From positions 1 to 64,000 of the forward strand of contig VUYT01000042.1 of assembly GCA_008802785.1 (NCBI GenBank): 64,000 bases of DNA, written 5' to 3'. Origin of the DNA: Symmetrospora coprosmae (taxonomy: Eukaryota > Basidiomycota > Cystobasidiomycetes > Symmetrosporaceae). A program made the position numbers and the translations under genes. Below are positions 43,636-55,393 of the stretch, piece by piece (position 1 is the stretch's first letter; each line of letters opens with the position of its first letter). Below the pieces are notes generated by a model, which was not told the origin of the DNA, ran no database searches, and saw only the letters and a list, made by a program, of their open reading frames with translations.

Positions 43636-46166
43636 TCACCGCGCAAACACCAGGCCCACAGGCATGCGCGCCTGAATCTCCTTGAACAGCCGCTTCCGCT
43701 CGAGCGGGTCTCCCTTGGTCTGCATCTTGAAGACGTATCCTCCCTGACCAAGTCCAGTTCCCGCCGTCGCTAGAGGGTGCTGCATGCCCTTTCTGAGCGT
43801 GACGTCGTCATCTTCCTCGCCGCGGCGCCTGCCCTTGCTGAGCTCTGACGGGTCCGCTTCTGGTGCCACCATCGCGTAGTCCTCGGCCGTCGCCTCGTAT
43901 TGTATTCGCAAGGGCCCGCTGATGAATTGTCCATTGCAGTCTCGTACCTGGATCTTGAAAGCCGCACCGCGCGGCTCGTGCTCCTTGATCCATTCAACGC
44001 CGAGCGAGTCGAGGGCCAGCTTGACGGCCTCCCAGATCGTGTCGAGGTCTGCGTAGCTGAACCAGCGTGCCAAGTTCGGGTCGCTGACTTGTGACGGTGC
44101 GACGGAGTAGAGGGAGGACTACGATGCAGGCAACGTCTCAGCAGAGGCAACCAGGCTGCGACCCAGGTCCAGTTCGGTCTGACTCACATACTGCGAGGCA
44201 GCTCCGGCCATGCCTGTCATCATCATCCTGTTGGTATCTTGCAAAGCCCTTTGGCTCTGCTTACCGAGTACCTGATCTTGCACTGCCGCTCGGGCATGCT
44301 GGCGCCGATCCTCCGTACTCTGCCCTCCTGCCGCTGCGGCCGCGTTCTGGCTTTGCCGGACGCCATGACGTTGCGATAGCAGGTTCTTGAGCATTGTGTC
44401 CTTGGCGGCCGTATTGCTCGCTGGTGGAGCAGCTTTCCGATTCCCGGTCTTCTGATTGCGGGGGTGCGTCTGGCTAAAGTCAACCTTCTGCAGCTTGCGT
44501 TGCTGATACTCGACTCGCTGCGTGCTCGACATGTGCTGCTGGCTGTACGGCAGCGTCTCGTGTGCCTGCGAGCGCGAAAGCTCCTGCGGACTTGCTGTCG
44601 AAGGGTGCTGCGAGGCAACTTGCATGCTAGCATCTTCAATGTCATCTGAATCGTCGGACCAGCGGGAGGTCTGGCTCTCCTGATTCGTGTTGAACTCGCC
44701 AGCGTCGTTCAGGGCGCTCATCAGAGCAGACCACAGGCTATCCTTGTCCGAGACTTGTCCCTTTGCATTCAGATGTGCATTCTCTCTGCGGGAAGCATAC
44801 CGCAGTCAGTCCATCGTGCATTACTAGCTGACTGCGGTCGACTGGGCTGATACGCACATACTGAACCAGGGATGCGCCCGAATGTCCTTTGCAGTTGCGC
44901 GTTCCTTCGGCCGTGGACTCAAGATATGCTGCAGCATGGCTGTGTACAAAAGGGCACCTCTCAGCACAGATCCATCTCCCTGAGTCAGTCTGCAAGCTCG
45001 ACTAACACATCAAGCCTTCTGGTATCCGAGTCCATGGATCCTCTAGCAAAAGATCGCCCGTCAGGTACGCGGCATACTCTTCGCTCGCTTCCGTTGGCTG
45101 GTCCCACGGTGTGTCTGCGTGTGCGCAAGCCGTTAGACAAGTTCATTCGAGGCGAGCAATTCGGGACAACACCCACTCCCGACGAGCAAGGTGAATAGAA
45201 CAATGCCTGCACTCCAAATATCGATCGGTTCTGCGCGATATGGCACCCCAAGAGCCAGCTTCGATGCAGAAGCAGTTAGCTCGTGCTGCTGCCAACATTG
45301 ACAAGGGCAGCATACCTCGGGTGCAGCATATGGCGCACTCCCGCACGCCTCAACGAGCTTCTTCTCACGGCCTTGGTACCGGAAGAGCTCGGCTAGCCCA
45401 AAGTCCGCCAGTTTCAGGTTACCTTCGAGGTCGAGCAGCATGTTCTCCGGCTTGACGTCACGGTGTGCAATGCCGGAGTTGTGACAGTATTGCTGACAGC
45501 CGTGTGTCAGCACGAGAAGGACCGCAGTCGGAGAAAGGACACGTCTGGCTCACCAATGCTGCGAGGAGCTGTGTGAAGTAGAGGTGTGCCAGATCCTCGG
45601 GGATGCCTCGGTCCGGCGCTGCAAATAGAGAGAATATAGTCAGCTAGCGCTCACGAAGAGCAGACGTACGGATCTGACTCTCGACGCACTGATCTTGTCA
45701 AAGAGATCGCCTCCGAAGCAGTACTCCAGGACGATCCACATGCTCTCGGACGTCGCACCCTCGGACCATTGGAGCAGCCGGAGGACGTTGAGATGGACGA
45801 CGGCTTTATGCAACCTAACCTCCTTGACGAGCTTCTTGGTGTACTCGGCTTTGCTCGCCTGCGCAGGGACTCCGATGATCTTGATGGCGACCGTCCGGTG
45901 GAGGGGGTGCGCATTGGGGTCTTTCGATGCTCCAAGGTACACTCTGGGCGCATGCCGTGGCTCATATCAGCGCAAGAGCATGGCATAACACCCCAGAGAC
46001 GCGGCGGAGCCAATGTACTTGCTGAAGGCGCCCTCGCCTATCTGCTGCGAGACCTCGAATCCGCCGACATTCTAGACCGTTGCCAACCTGGAGCTCATCA
46101 GCTCCGAAATCATAGTCGACGCATCGCATTCAGCCATCATGGACCTACGACAGGTCCTTTGGCCAT
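43636..46166 (-). CDS. CHK1: checkpoint kinase Chk1
   Basis: Ten exons (46166-46149, 46071-46019, 45943-45690, 45618-45554, 45492-45316, 45258-45177, 45114-45009, 44957-44859, 44785-44123, 44083-43636) give 654 residues. The kinase domain is complete: glycine loop [12 protein letters not shown], lysine in VAIKIIG, hinge [13 protein letters not shown], catalytic loop [20 protein letters not shown], and SAPYAAPEL with [13 protein letters not shown], a strong Chk1 signature. After LRAHPWF-type ends of the lobe comes an SQ/TQ-containing linker, and the last 150 residues ([20 protein letters not shown], then [20 protein letters not shown]) look like the C-terminal KA1-type regulatory domain. Chk1 halts the cycle on DNA damage downstream of ATR. 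Exon 1 is only 18 nt (MAKGPV) and is the least certain part. Confidence 0.92.
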
Positions 46167-46521
46167 GGCGAGTGCTTCCTTCGTCAACGGTAGTCTTGAA
46201 CAGAAAGCAAGTCTGCCGCGGACGTCCTCCGAGTGCAGTGCTGTAAACAGCGGGTTCGCCACAGCGCGTGTCACGTCCTTCGAGTCGAGAGTGGCGTAAA
46301 GGGCTATGCAAGCGCGTACAGCCGGGCCACGCCCAAGGCAGCTGCCATCGCCTCCATTCGATATGCGCCAGACTTTACGCTCAGATAGAGCGTGTATTCG
46401 TGCAGCGGTAAGGGACTTTGTACAACATCAAAGCACAGGTCCGCAAGCCGCGCAGGCGCACCGAGATCAAAGCTAGAGCAGTGCAACGGAGATGCAGCTA
46501 GGCAAGCCTCAGACTGTGCCC
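46167..46521. other. intergenic spacer / CHK1 promoter
   Basis: 355 bp between the CHK1 start and the 3' end of the arrestin-like gene, both minus strand. No supported gene. Confidence 0.5.
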
Positions 46522-48405
46522 TTAGGGCTGCGTCTCGTACGGCGGCGGAGGCAAATTTGACGTGCTCTCGTCGTGATGGTCGTGGTGCGATGGCGGCCGG
46601 GACTCGGCGGGACTGTTGAGATCGACAGGATTGCTAGGCAGCAGGGCAGGGCCCGTACTGCTGCTGTATGGCGGAGCTTCTTCCGCGAGGTCTGTGGGCG
46701 AGACTCCGTTCGTGCGGAGTATGGAAGGAGTCGCTGGCGAAGGTGGCTCGTGGGCCGACAGACTTGACGAAGCGATGCTGGCTGGGATGCCATCTGGCAG
46801 AGGTGGAGACTACCATCAGGATACATCATCGTCTCAGTAACCTCCCGCCAAATACACACCTGAAGGGTCCAGTGCAGGTGGAGGCTGATCTGCGTCTATA
46901 CTCGGAGGGGCATTGTCAGGATCCGCCTCCTCCGACAGCTGTTCGTATCCGTCAAACTCCGTCTCGCGCTCGAATGCAGCTAGCAGTGCCTTATCTGCTG
47001 CGCTCTTTGCTGAAGTAGACGCTTTCTCCTGCCTTCTGTAGCTCCCACGCTGGGCTTCCTGCGCGCTGTGCGCATCATTGGTGACTGCCGAGACTGCGGA
47101 CGCGTTCTCGCCCAGATCCACAGCCGAAGCTGGAGGAAAGTCTGGCAGGATGGTGATTATCTTGTCCAGCACAGTCACTTCCTCCCTATCCCCTTGCCGA
47201 CCCTGAAAGCTGGCAATGACGACGATTTTGAACCGGACGTCGAGAAAGATGGTCGATTGAGTGATGGCTTCGCAGAAGTCGGTAGGCACAGGCTGCAGCC
47301 AGATGTTGAGGAATACACTCCGCGAAGAGGAAAAGGCTGCTGCTTTGCCAGAGTGCGATATGAGGGTATCGAGAGCAGGCAGTTCTAGCATAGGCGTGAT
47401 CTCGTCGTCTCCTGCATCGGCGCCTCGAAGGCAAACCTGGCGGTGGAGCTGGGCTGATACGCTACGTAGCTTCAGGCCCTTGTCCTGCACGAGCGTTGCA
47501 TCTGGCGGAGGTATCCGCACACGAAGCTCGATGGACTCGCTACGGCGAAAGCTGGCGGTACCGTGCGGAAAATACACGGCAATGTCGGTAGGGTGACGAG
47601 AGGAGAAGACCTCCGGGTCGCCCAGCGTTCGCAAGCGGGACGAAGAAGAGCTAGATGCTTGTTCTGATGCGGGGGGAACGGCATCGAGCGGTGGCGAGGC
47701 TCGAGTGATGTGAACTGGCGTGTTGACGGACAGCAGCTTCTTGCCGGTGTGGAGGCTGGCTTTGAGGCTGTACTCTATGCTTCCACTGCCGATGTGACAG
47801 CAATGTGGCAGGTCATCTGTCAGACGCAGCCGCCAGTCCAAGGATGAAGGCGGACCGCTGTTGCTGCTGCTGCTCCCGCTTCCGTTGGAACCGGATGCAG
47901 TGACGTCGTCGGTCAAGCCCGTCCCTGCAGCTGTGCCCGCCATGGCATCATTGTCCCGCTCCCACAGAGTCTGCACCTCGCGGACGAGCTCTATGCGCTC
48001 GGATTCGAGGTCACTGCCATTGACCCTCTCGACGCCTACGAGCTCGATGGTGATCCTGCGGATGCTGGCGCGATACGAGGACGGCTTGTCGGAAGTCACT
48101 TTGATCTGCAAACTGCCTTCCAGGAAGCTCGGACTGTATCCTAGATAGCCTCGCTGGAAAGTGGCCTCGCCGTGCCTTGGCAGCAGGTTCATCAGAGCTG
48201 GCAGAGGTGCTGCTGAGGGTGCACCCCCGTCGTCATCGCCGTCCGGGGCTGGCGAGCTGCTCTCGGGGAGGTGACCGCCATTGATGGCAGCGCTGTTCTC
48301 CTCTGTCGTTGTGGGCAGCAGCTGTGACTCCGCACCACCAGAGGACGCCCTTCTTGCTGATGCTGATGCTGCATCGTAGGTGGGCGGGCTCGTCGGGGTG
48401 GACAT
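46522..48405 (-). CDS. arrestin-related trafficking adaptor with PPxY motifs
   Basis: Two exons (48405-46858 and 46809-46522) give 611 residues. The arrestin-like N-domain runs over FQRGYLGYSPSFLEGSLQIK, IRRITIELVGVERV and SLDWRLRLTDDLPHCCH, and the C-domain over YFPHGTASFRRSESIELRVR, VFLNIWLQPVPTDFCEAI and FKIVVIASFQGRQGDREEV. Two PPxY motifs are present, PPTY near residue 8 and PPPY in the final NLPPPPYETQP; these bind WW domains of Rsp5/Nedd4 ubiquitin ligases. Such ART proteins bring Rsp5 to plasma-membrane transporters for endocytosis. The C-terminal PPxY is reached only after splicing a 49-nt intron with a GTGTAT donor; an unspliced message would stop at GGY and lose it. Confidence 0.85.
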
Positions 48406-48689
48406 TGGGATGTGTCACAGAGCGAGAGGCGAAGCAGGAAGGGAGGATGCGCTCTCAGCTCTCGGCTATCCCTCGGCCATTCACACTCTCACATCACACT
48501 CGACACGACAGCAGCATGGGCGATGACACTTGCTCACTCGCAGTACTAGACTGAGCAATCGAAGCAGTTGCAACGCAATCGCTCGCAGCTCATCCTGGCC
48601 TACGACGACAGTGGCCACTGCGGGACTGGCTAGACCAGGAGAGAGTGACAGCAGGCACAGCGTCATCGACCAGGAAGACGCCCACAGCA
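48406..48689. promoter_or_regulatory. divergent promoter (ART / helicase)
   Basis: 284 bp between the arrestin-like gene start (minus) and the helicase start (plus). No TATA box stands out. Confidence 0.5.
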
Positions 48690-51600
48690 ATGACGGACTA
48701 CCTTCCTCTGCCGCTGTCTGACCAGAAGCACGTCATCCAGACCCACCGTGATGCTGCTGTCAGGCTTCGAGCATCCCATCCGGACTGGATCAGAGACCCA
48801 AAAGTGCGTCGGCATTGCATGGCAGGGAGGGGCGCCTCTAAATGCGCAGGCAGCCTGTCTAAGCTCTGCCGACTGTTGACACTGCGCTTCCTTTGCATCG
48901 CAGGCAACCGTGCAGACCTACGTCCGTGCTCTGACGGGGAAGGTGCATTGACCTTGTCATCGAACGCGCCGGCATTCTTTCATGCTAAACCGCCCGTATC
49001 TTCGCTTCTGGCAGGACCCGCTCTATCGCATGAAGACGTATATCAGCGTTCAAGACGGGGATGAGGTGGTCATTCACAGGTCAGCCGGTCCGGTCGTAGC
49101 CTGCGCATCGAAGGTCCTCCGTTGACACGCTGCTCGTCACAGATCCGAGGTCCTGGCCGACGCATACCGGAACATCAAGGGCACTGGAGACGCGGATAAC
49201 CTTCCAAAGGCGGAGAGGACTGCCGCTCTCCACGTCATACTCCAGCTCATTGCGCAAGACGGCATCGGCCCCGACATGCTTCCGACAAGCAGCTCGCAGG
49301 GTCTGCCAGCGGCCAGCGGCTCTCAGCAAGCATACCCTCGGAACGAAAGCAGTGGAAGCGCGATGTCACTGTACTCCAACAATATCAGCTACCAGGCGGA
49401 ACCGTCAACGAGCGCCCCTGCTGCTCCCATGGAGCTCCCGACAGGAGCCAATGCCAGGTTTGCGCTCCTGGAAGCTGTCAACAATGCACCCCTGCAGATC
49501 AACATGGAGACGGGGCGGGAGTTCATGGACTGGTACTGTAAGAAATTCAGTTTTCAGCGACCAGATCTCGCCTACAAGGGCACTCCGATGGGCGGGAGCA
49601 CGCAATGGACTGCCATCCTGTCAGTCGATGGCAAGCCGGTCGGAGCGGGGAGAGGGCCATCAAAGCGGGACTGCACGTCTCAGGCCTACATAGACGCCTG
49701 TGTGTGGCTTGCAAAGTGCGATCCGCCGCTTTGGAAGAATTACGAGGCGATGCAAAGCCAGCGCAAGCAAAGCGACAGCACGCGCGAGCTCCTCACCAAG
49801 GCCTTTCCTCGTGCCGACTTCACTCCCGCCATGGAGTTCAGGTTTAGCGAGCGGATGGACGAGAAGCTCAGAGACGTCATCTGGGAGTCGCGAAACAGCG
49901 AGCTGTACAAGAAGGCCGTCCGCCTGATTGCCAAGCAGAGGGAGCTCATCCGCAAAGTGCAGCAGGACAAGCAGGCTCTAGCGCTGGTAAAAGGCAAGGG
50001 CAGAGAGACGGACGGGCGCCGGCACAGCAGCGAGAAAGCAGGAGCTGCAGGTGCAATCAGCGGCTCCATCACGTACGAGTACGACCCGAGCTTCTACAAG
50101 GCCGACCTCACCAACAAATCGGCCGAGTTGCGCTCGCGCCTCGACGACTACCGGAACGAACCGCGACACGCAAAGATGCGTCGAGACCGGGCAGCTCTTC
50201 CGGTATATGCCCACGCCGAGGACTTCCTCGCGCAGGTCGAACAAAATCCGGTGCTGGTGCTCATGGCACAAACAGGGTCTGGCAAGACGACTCAGGTGCC
50301 ACAGATCATCCTTGACGACTGGATTTCGAAAGGAAAAGGAGGAGAATGCAACATCATCTGCACGCAGCCGCGCAGGCTAGCCGCCATCTCCGTCTCTCAG
50401 CGTATCGCAGCGGAGAGAGGCGAGCAGATTGGAGATAGCGTAGGCTACCAGGTCCGCTTCGAGTACAAGCCCCCAAAACCGGATGGCACCATCTCGTTCT
50501 GCACGACGGGCATTTTCCTGCGCAGACTGCAAATGAGCATCGAAGATACCGAGAGCAACTCCGCTGGAAGCGACTTTCTCGAAAACGTCACGCACGTCAT
50601 TGCGGATGAGGTGCACGAGCGGGACATCGATGTGGACCTGCTCCTCTCTGTCCTCCGCCGGCGTCTGGAAGAGCGGGCCAAGCAGGGCAAGGCGGGCTTC
50701 AAGGTCATCCTGATGTGAGCAAGCGTTCCAACTGTGCGAAAAGCAAACGGGTCTGCTGACCCTTCCAACTTATTGCTTTATGCAGGTCAGCAACCATCGA
50801 CCCTACTCTCTTCTGCACGTACTTCATCGATCCCAAGACCAAGACGCCGTGCCCGACGGTGCAGATCCCCGGTCGCACTTTCGAGGTCAAGAAGCACTAC
50901 TTAAACGAGATTGTCGCCGCATTCACATCTCGACGCATCGATTTCGGTCGAGGAGCGTGGGTGTTCGAGGACAAAGATGTCAAAGCCTATCTCGAGCGAG
51001 AACTGAAGGATCCGCTACCGAGGGAGATCGCCGAGCGCACGGACGACAGCCTCAAGCTGCCTTCGCCTCTCATCGCCCTCACCATCGCACTGGTTGCCGA
51101 AAAGACCAGGCAGACCCGTGACGGACACATTCTGGGTGAGTGACAATGACTTCCGAGCATCAGTGAGGATGCGGAGGATTGCATGCTGAACGTGCTTCTT
51201 CGGAACGTAGTCTTCCTGCCCGGACTCGACGAAATCAAGGCTGTTCAGCGCATCCTCTTAGACCGCCAACAATCCCTGCTTGATGTCGACTTCGACCGAT
51301 ACGAAATTCACATTCTGCACTCTGCAATCCCGGTTGCGGAACAGCAGGCTGTTTTCACCCCTGCAGAAGCTGGCTTGCAGCGCATCATCCTGGCCACGAA
51401 CATCGCAGAGACATCCGTCACCATCCCTGACGTTGTCTACGTCGTTGATGCCGGCAAGTGCAAGGTAGGTTAGCGTGATTGCAGATATGTGTAGTGCTTG
51501 CGACGTTCTGACACTATCTGATCATCTGCTCTTCGCTCTGCCAGGAAAAGCGCTTCGACCCAGAGAGGCATCTCTCGTCCCTCGTTTCTGCTTTTACCGG

Positions 51601-54600
51601 CGTCGGGAACATGATGCAGCGTGCTGGACGAGCCGGAAGGCACCGTCGAGGAGAATACTTCTCCATTGTCTCTAGTCAACGTATGGCTGTTCTGCCCCAG
51701 AACCAAACGGTCGAGATGAAGCGACTCGACCTCAGCAACGTGTGAGTTTCAAGAGCATCCCCGAGAGGCGTCCATTGGGCAGCGCGACTGATCCCATCGT
51801 ACGCCAGTGTCATGCACGTCAAGGGCCTGAATTTACCGCTGGAGGTAGAGGACGTGCTCGATCTCGTCATCGAGCCGCCTGAACACCAGCGTGTTGTCTC
51901 CGCCATCAAAGCGCTCGAGCAGGTTGGCGCTCTTGACAGCAACAAGAACTTGACCAGTCTTGGGCGTGTTCTGCTGCAACTGCCAGTCGAAGCTGCTATC
52001 GGCAAGCTCACCTTGCTGGGCTGCTTCTTTCGCTGCCTCGGTGAGTGAGCTCCGCAAATAGACGCAACTACGCTCGTGGTGCTGACCATAGTGCCTGTTA
52101 TACATAGAGCAAGCTGTCACGATTGCTGCCATCTTAACGAACCGAGACCCATTCGTCTGCCCGCTAGACAAGAGGGTGAGCAAGCTTGCCTGACGCTGTC
52201 ACTGTTTGAGCTGACCATGGCCATCTACCTCAATCACTCAGAGGGAAGCAAATGCTGCCAAGCTACGCTTTGCGCCGAATGGCTTCATGTCCGACATTCT
52301 TGCCGTCCTCAAGGCTTTCAACGAGTGGTCCTCCGTGCCCGATGGATACGAGAGACGGATGTTTTGCGACGAGAATTTCCTCTCCGGATCGACCCTTCGC
52401 TTGATCCAGCAGGTCCGAGACCACCTTATCCAGTCTCTCAACCGCTCTGGCGCACTCAAGATTAGCGGAGGCGGGCGTGACATCTACCTTCAACGGAACG
52501 CGCTGGGTCGCGTCATCATTCCGGCTGAGCTCAATGTCAATGGACAAAGCCTACCTCTGCTTACAGCACTGATCGCCACTGCTGTAGCGCCCAACTTTGC
52601 TATTCGGAAGACGGCCATGCTCCTCCGCACGCCGCAGGATCCGGTGAGGCATCTACCTCCGGCTCCCCTTCCGGCTTGGCAGGTGCGCTCTGGTCTAACT
52701 GTTCTTTCGTCAGGCTGCGGTGATCCACCCCAGCTCGCTACTCTCGACGCAGAAGTCCAAGAAGCTGGGAGACGCTGGCGATCAACTGCCTCCAAGCAAG
52801 CGCCAGGTAAGCGTGATGAATCGAAACGGTCGTGCGCCCTCAAATCGAGGAGCTGAAACCGCTGAACGACCTAATCAGGTCTATGCATATGCCGAAGCAA
52901 CGCGAAATGTATCCCAAGGCGACGCGAAGAAGGCCGCCAAGCAGGACTCGATGCTTCGTGGTATAACTCTGCTAGACCCGCTGGGTCTGCTCCTGTTCGG
53001 AGTGCATCAACTTAGCATCGTCCGGGATGGGTGCGTCGTTCAGCTTGCTCGTTCTGAGTGGTGTGATGTGCTGCAGGCACTAACGCCACCTCCCTCCTAT
53101 CTCACCCCAGCTTCAAGTGCGATTCCTGGCTACCGGTCTCTGGCAATGTCAGCGCTCTGGACGACCTCGAGCGTTTCAAGGACGCTCTACAGCTGTCGCT
53201 ACTGCGCGTATTCGAAGGGCTCGGTGTAGCCATGACAAAGCAACGCCAGCTGGAGGGGGGCTTCGACACCATGGACGCAAACGAGCCCGAAGAGAATGAG
53301 TACGTACCTGCCTGTGCATTGTGTGTCAACCCGGGCATTGACGGCTCGTATTCTCTAATTGCCCACAGAGTTGGCGACGAGAGTCTCGATTCAAGCGATC
53401 CTACCCTGTCGGACGCCGAGATTAGGGATCTGGATCAGCTCACGAAGAACGTCGTCGAGGTGCTCAACATGCACGCGATGGACAACGGCCTGCCTGCATT
53501 TGCCGAGATTGCCAGAAAGCCCAACTATATGGACGACGAGCCAGCCTACGACAGTCAATATGGGTCTCGGCGTCGAGAGGATCGTGGAACTGGAGATGGC
53601 CATGTCGGCAGTTACAGAGCGACTCGATCTGGAGACGAAATTTACGCAGCTGGTGGAGGGAGTGGAGACGATGGATGGGGCGACTGGGGTACTGCGTCTG
53701 GCCAGGGTACGCCAAAGAAGAAAGAAGCCACGCTCATCCCCACCCAAATTCCAGCGAGACCTGTTCCAAAGGCTGCTGGAGACGATTGGTCTGAATGGGG
53801 TCAAACTCACCAGGCGAATGGTAGTGGACTCCCCAGCCACGCCACTCAGATGACATCGATAAGCGGTGCAGCAACTCGATCCACTCCGAAAACTTCGCAG
53901 GCGACGGACGACGACGCTTGGGCTTCGTATTCGGCTAGGCCGGTAGTCAACGATGCTTACGAGCGACGTGCAGCGCTCTCGCGTGGCGAATCTCTGCGCT
54001 CACTTGCAGCTCGCCCATCTAGCCCCAAACCAGCTCAGCCTCTCTATGATGGAACGACCTTGCAGTCAGCTGGCAAGCTTGATGCCAGGCCTCCCGAGCC
54101 GGCCGCAGATGACGGTTGGGGGAGCTGGCAGCCGACCACAGCAAATAACGATGCATTCGAGAGACGGGCAGCTCTGGCCCGCGGCGAGGTCCTGTCACCT
54201 CTGCGACCGGCTCTGATCTCGGCGCCTGCGCCTGCTGAGCAGCTACGATCACAGGTTGCCTTGACATCGCGCGACCGCTCGGCATCGACTACCATGATGC
54301 AGGCTGTCGACCATCTCATCGCCAAGAACGGATGGAACTCCAGCAGACCTCCATCGCGCAATGCAGGGCAGACTTCGAGACTCCTCTCGGTGTTCAATGC
54401 GCCTTCTGGACCAGATAATTTACACAGCGGGTGGGGCGACCCTGGAACCGAGCAGCCTCGGTCGCAGCCAGGAAAACCGGGCCCGACGCCTGACTGCGCT
54501 CCAGCAGCAGACGATGGCTGGGGAAACTGGACAAAGCCGGATGCCGAACAAGCGGGGGCAGAAGCATATAGGCGTCGGCAGGCTCTTTCGTCGAATGCGA

Positions 54601-55210
54601 ACGGACACACTAACGGCGCAGCAGCCTCGCCAGCCTCTTACGCTGCCGTCCGTCCCAATTATCCGCTTGCAGAAGAATCGCGAAGAGCCAGAAGTCCGAG
54701 CCCGCCTGCAGCCGCCGGCGAACCGGCTGACGACGGTTGGCTGAAATACACCCCCTCGGCCGCCGCAAGCAAGGAAGCCGAGCTTGCGTATCAAAGGAGG
54801 GCGGTGATGAGTGCACAGTCACCTGGCTCGAATGGCTCGTCGACGCAAGTAAGTACGAGCGCACGCCGCATCACATCAGGGCTACGCTGACTGGATGTGC
54901 ACAGCATGAATTCCGGGTCCTTTACGAAGAACCGGGCCTCCGACCGTACGATCCAGCCCTGGCTTTTCAGCCTCCACCCGCCCTGCTCCGTCCTAAAGCT
55001 GGCGCCATTAACATCAGAGGCAGCGCCTCGAAACAGCGCATATCGTCGTCAAGTGCATCTTCGGGTACCAGCACACTTCTAGCGGGCGTGCGCGGCATTT
55101 CCATCCGTGGCAGCTCACCGAGTCCCACGGCCAACGGCAGCATCAGCAGCAAGCACCGCAGCCTAGCGCCACCTACACCCATACATAACGAGACAACGGG
55201 CCGGGAGTAG
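48690..55210 (+). CDS. dsRBD / DEVH-box RNA helicase with GW-repeat tail
   Basis: Fifteen exons (48690-48803, 48904-48942, 49015-49079, 49143-50714, 50786-51135, 51211-51464, 51545-51741, 51808-52040, 52108-52175, 52242-52643, 52714-52806, 52879-53030, 53111-53299, 53369-54848, 54905-55210) give 1,837 residues. Two dsRNA-binding-like segments come first (PLYRMKTYISVQDGDEV; WTAILSVDGKPVGAGRGPSK). The SF2 DExH core follows: AQTGSGKTTQVPQ, CTQPRRLAAISVS, ADEVHERDIDVD (DEVH), MSATIDPTLF, VFLPGLDEIK, LATNIAETSVTIPDV, MMQRAGRAGR, then the HA2 and OB-fold domains typical of DHX9/DHX36-like enzymes. From about 53666 to 54750 an acidic tail carries seven W motifs (GDDGWGDWG, GDDWSEWG, DDDAWASY, ADDGWGSW, SGWGDP, ADDGWGNW, ADDGWLKY) and four copies of a YERRAALSRGE-like segment. 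The core unwinds RNA or RNA-DNA. The tail resembles Argonaute hooks. No close named orthologue is recognised. Confidence 0.9.
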
Positions 55211-55314
55211 ATAAGGGCTCGGGGTTTCCTGTCTATACCATTTCGTTCGCTACCTTTGCTGCTCTGCATAGAAAAGGGTCTTTCCACGTGCAGTTCGCAG
55301 CGGGATCGAGAGTT

Positions 55315-55346
55315 TTTGAATTACGCTGCCTTTGAATTACGCTGCC
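55315..55346. repeat. perfect 16-bp tandem duplication
   Basis: TTTGAATTACGCTGCC occurs twice in direct succession (55315-55330 and 55331-55346) in the 183-bp spacer between the 3' ends of the helicase gene and PNS1. Confidence 0.95.
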
Positions 55347-55393
55347 TTGGGCAGAAGTTCACTACAAAAATTGACGAGCGCTCTATACTACGC

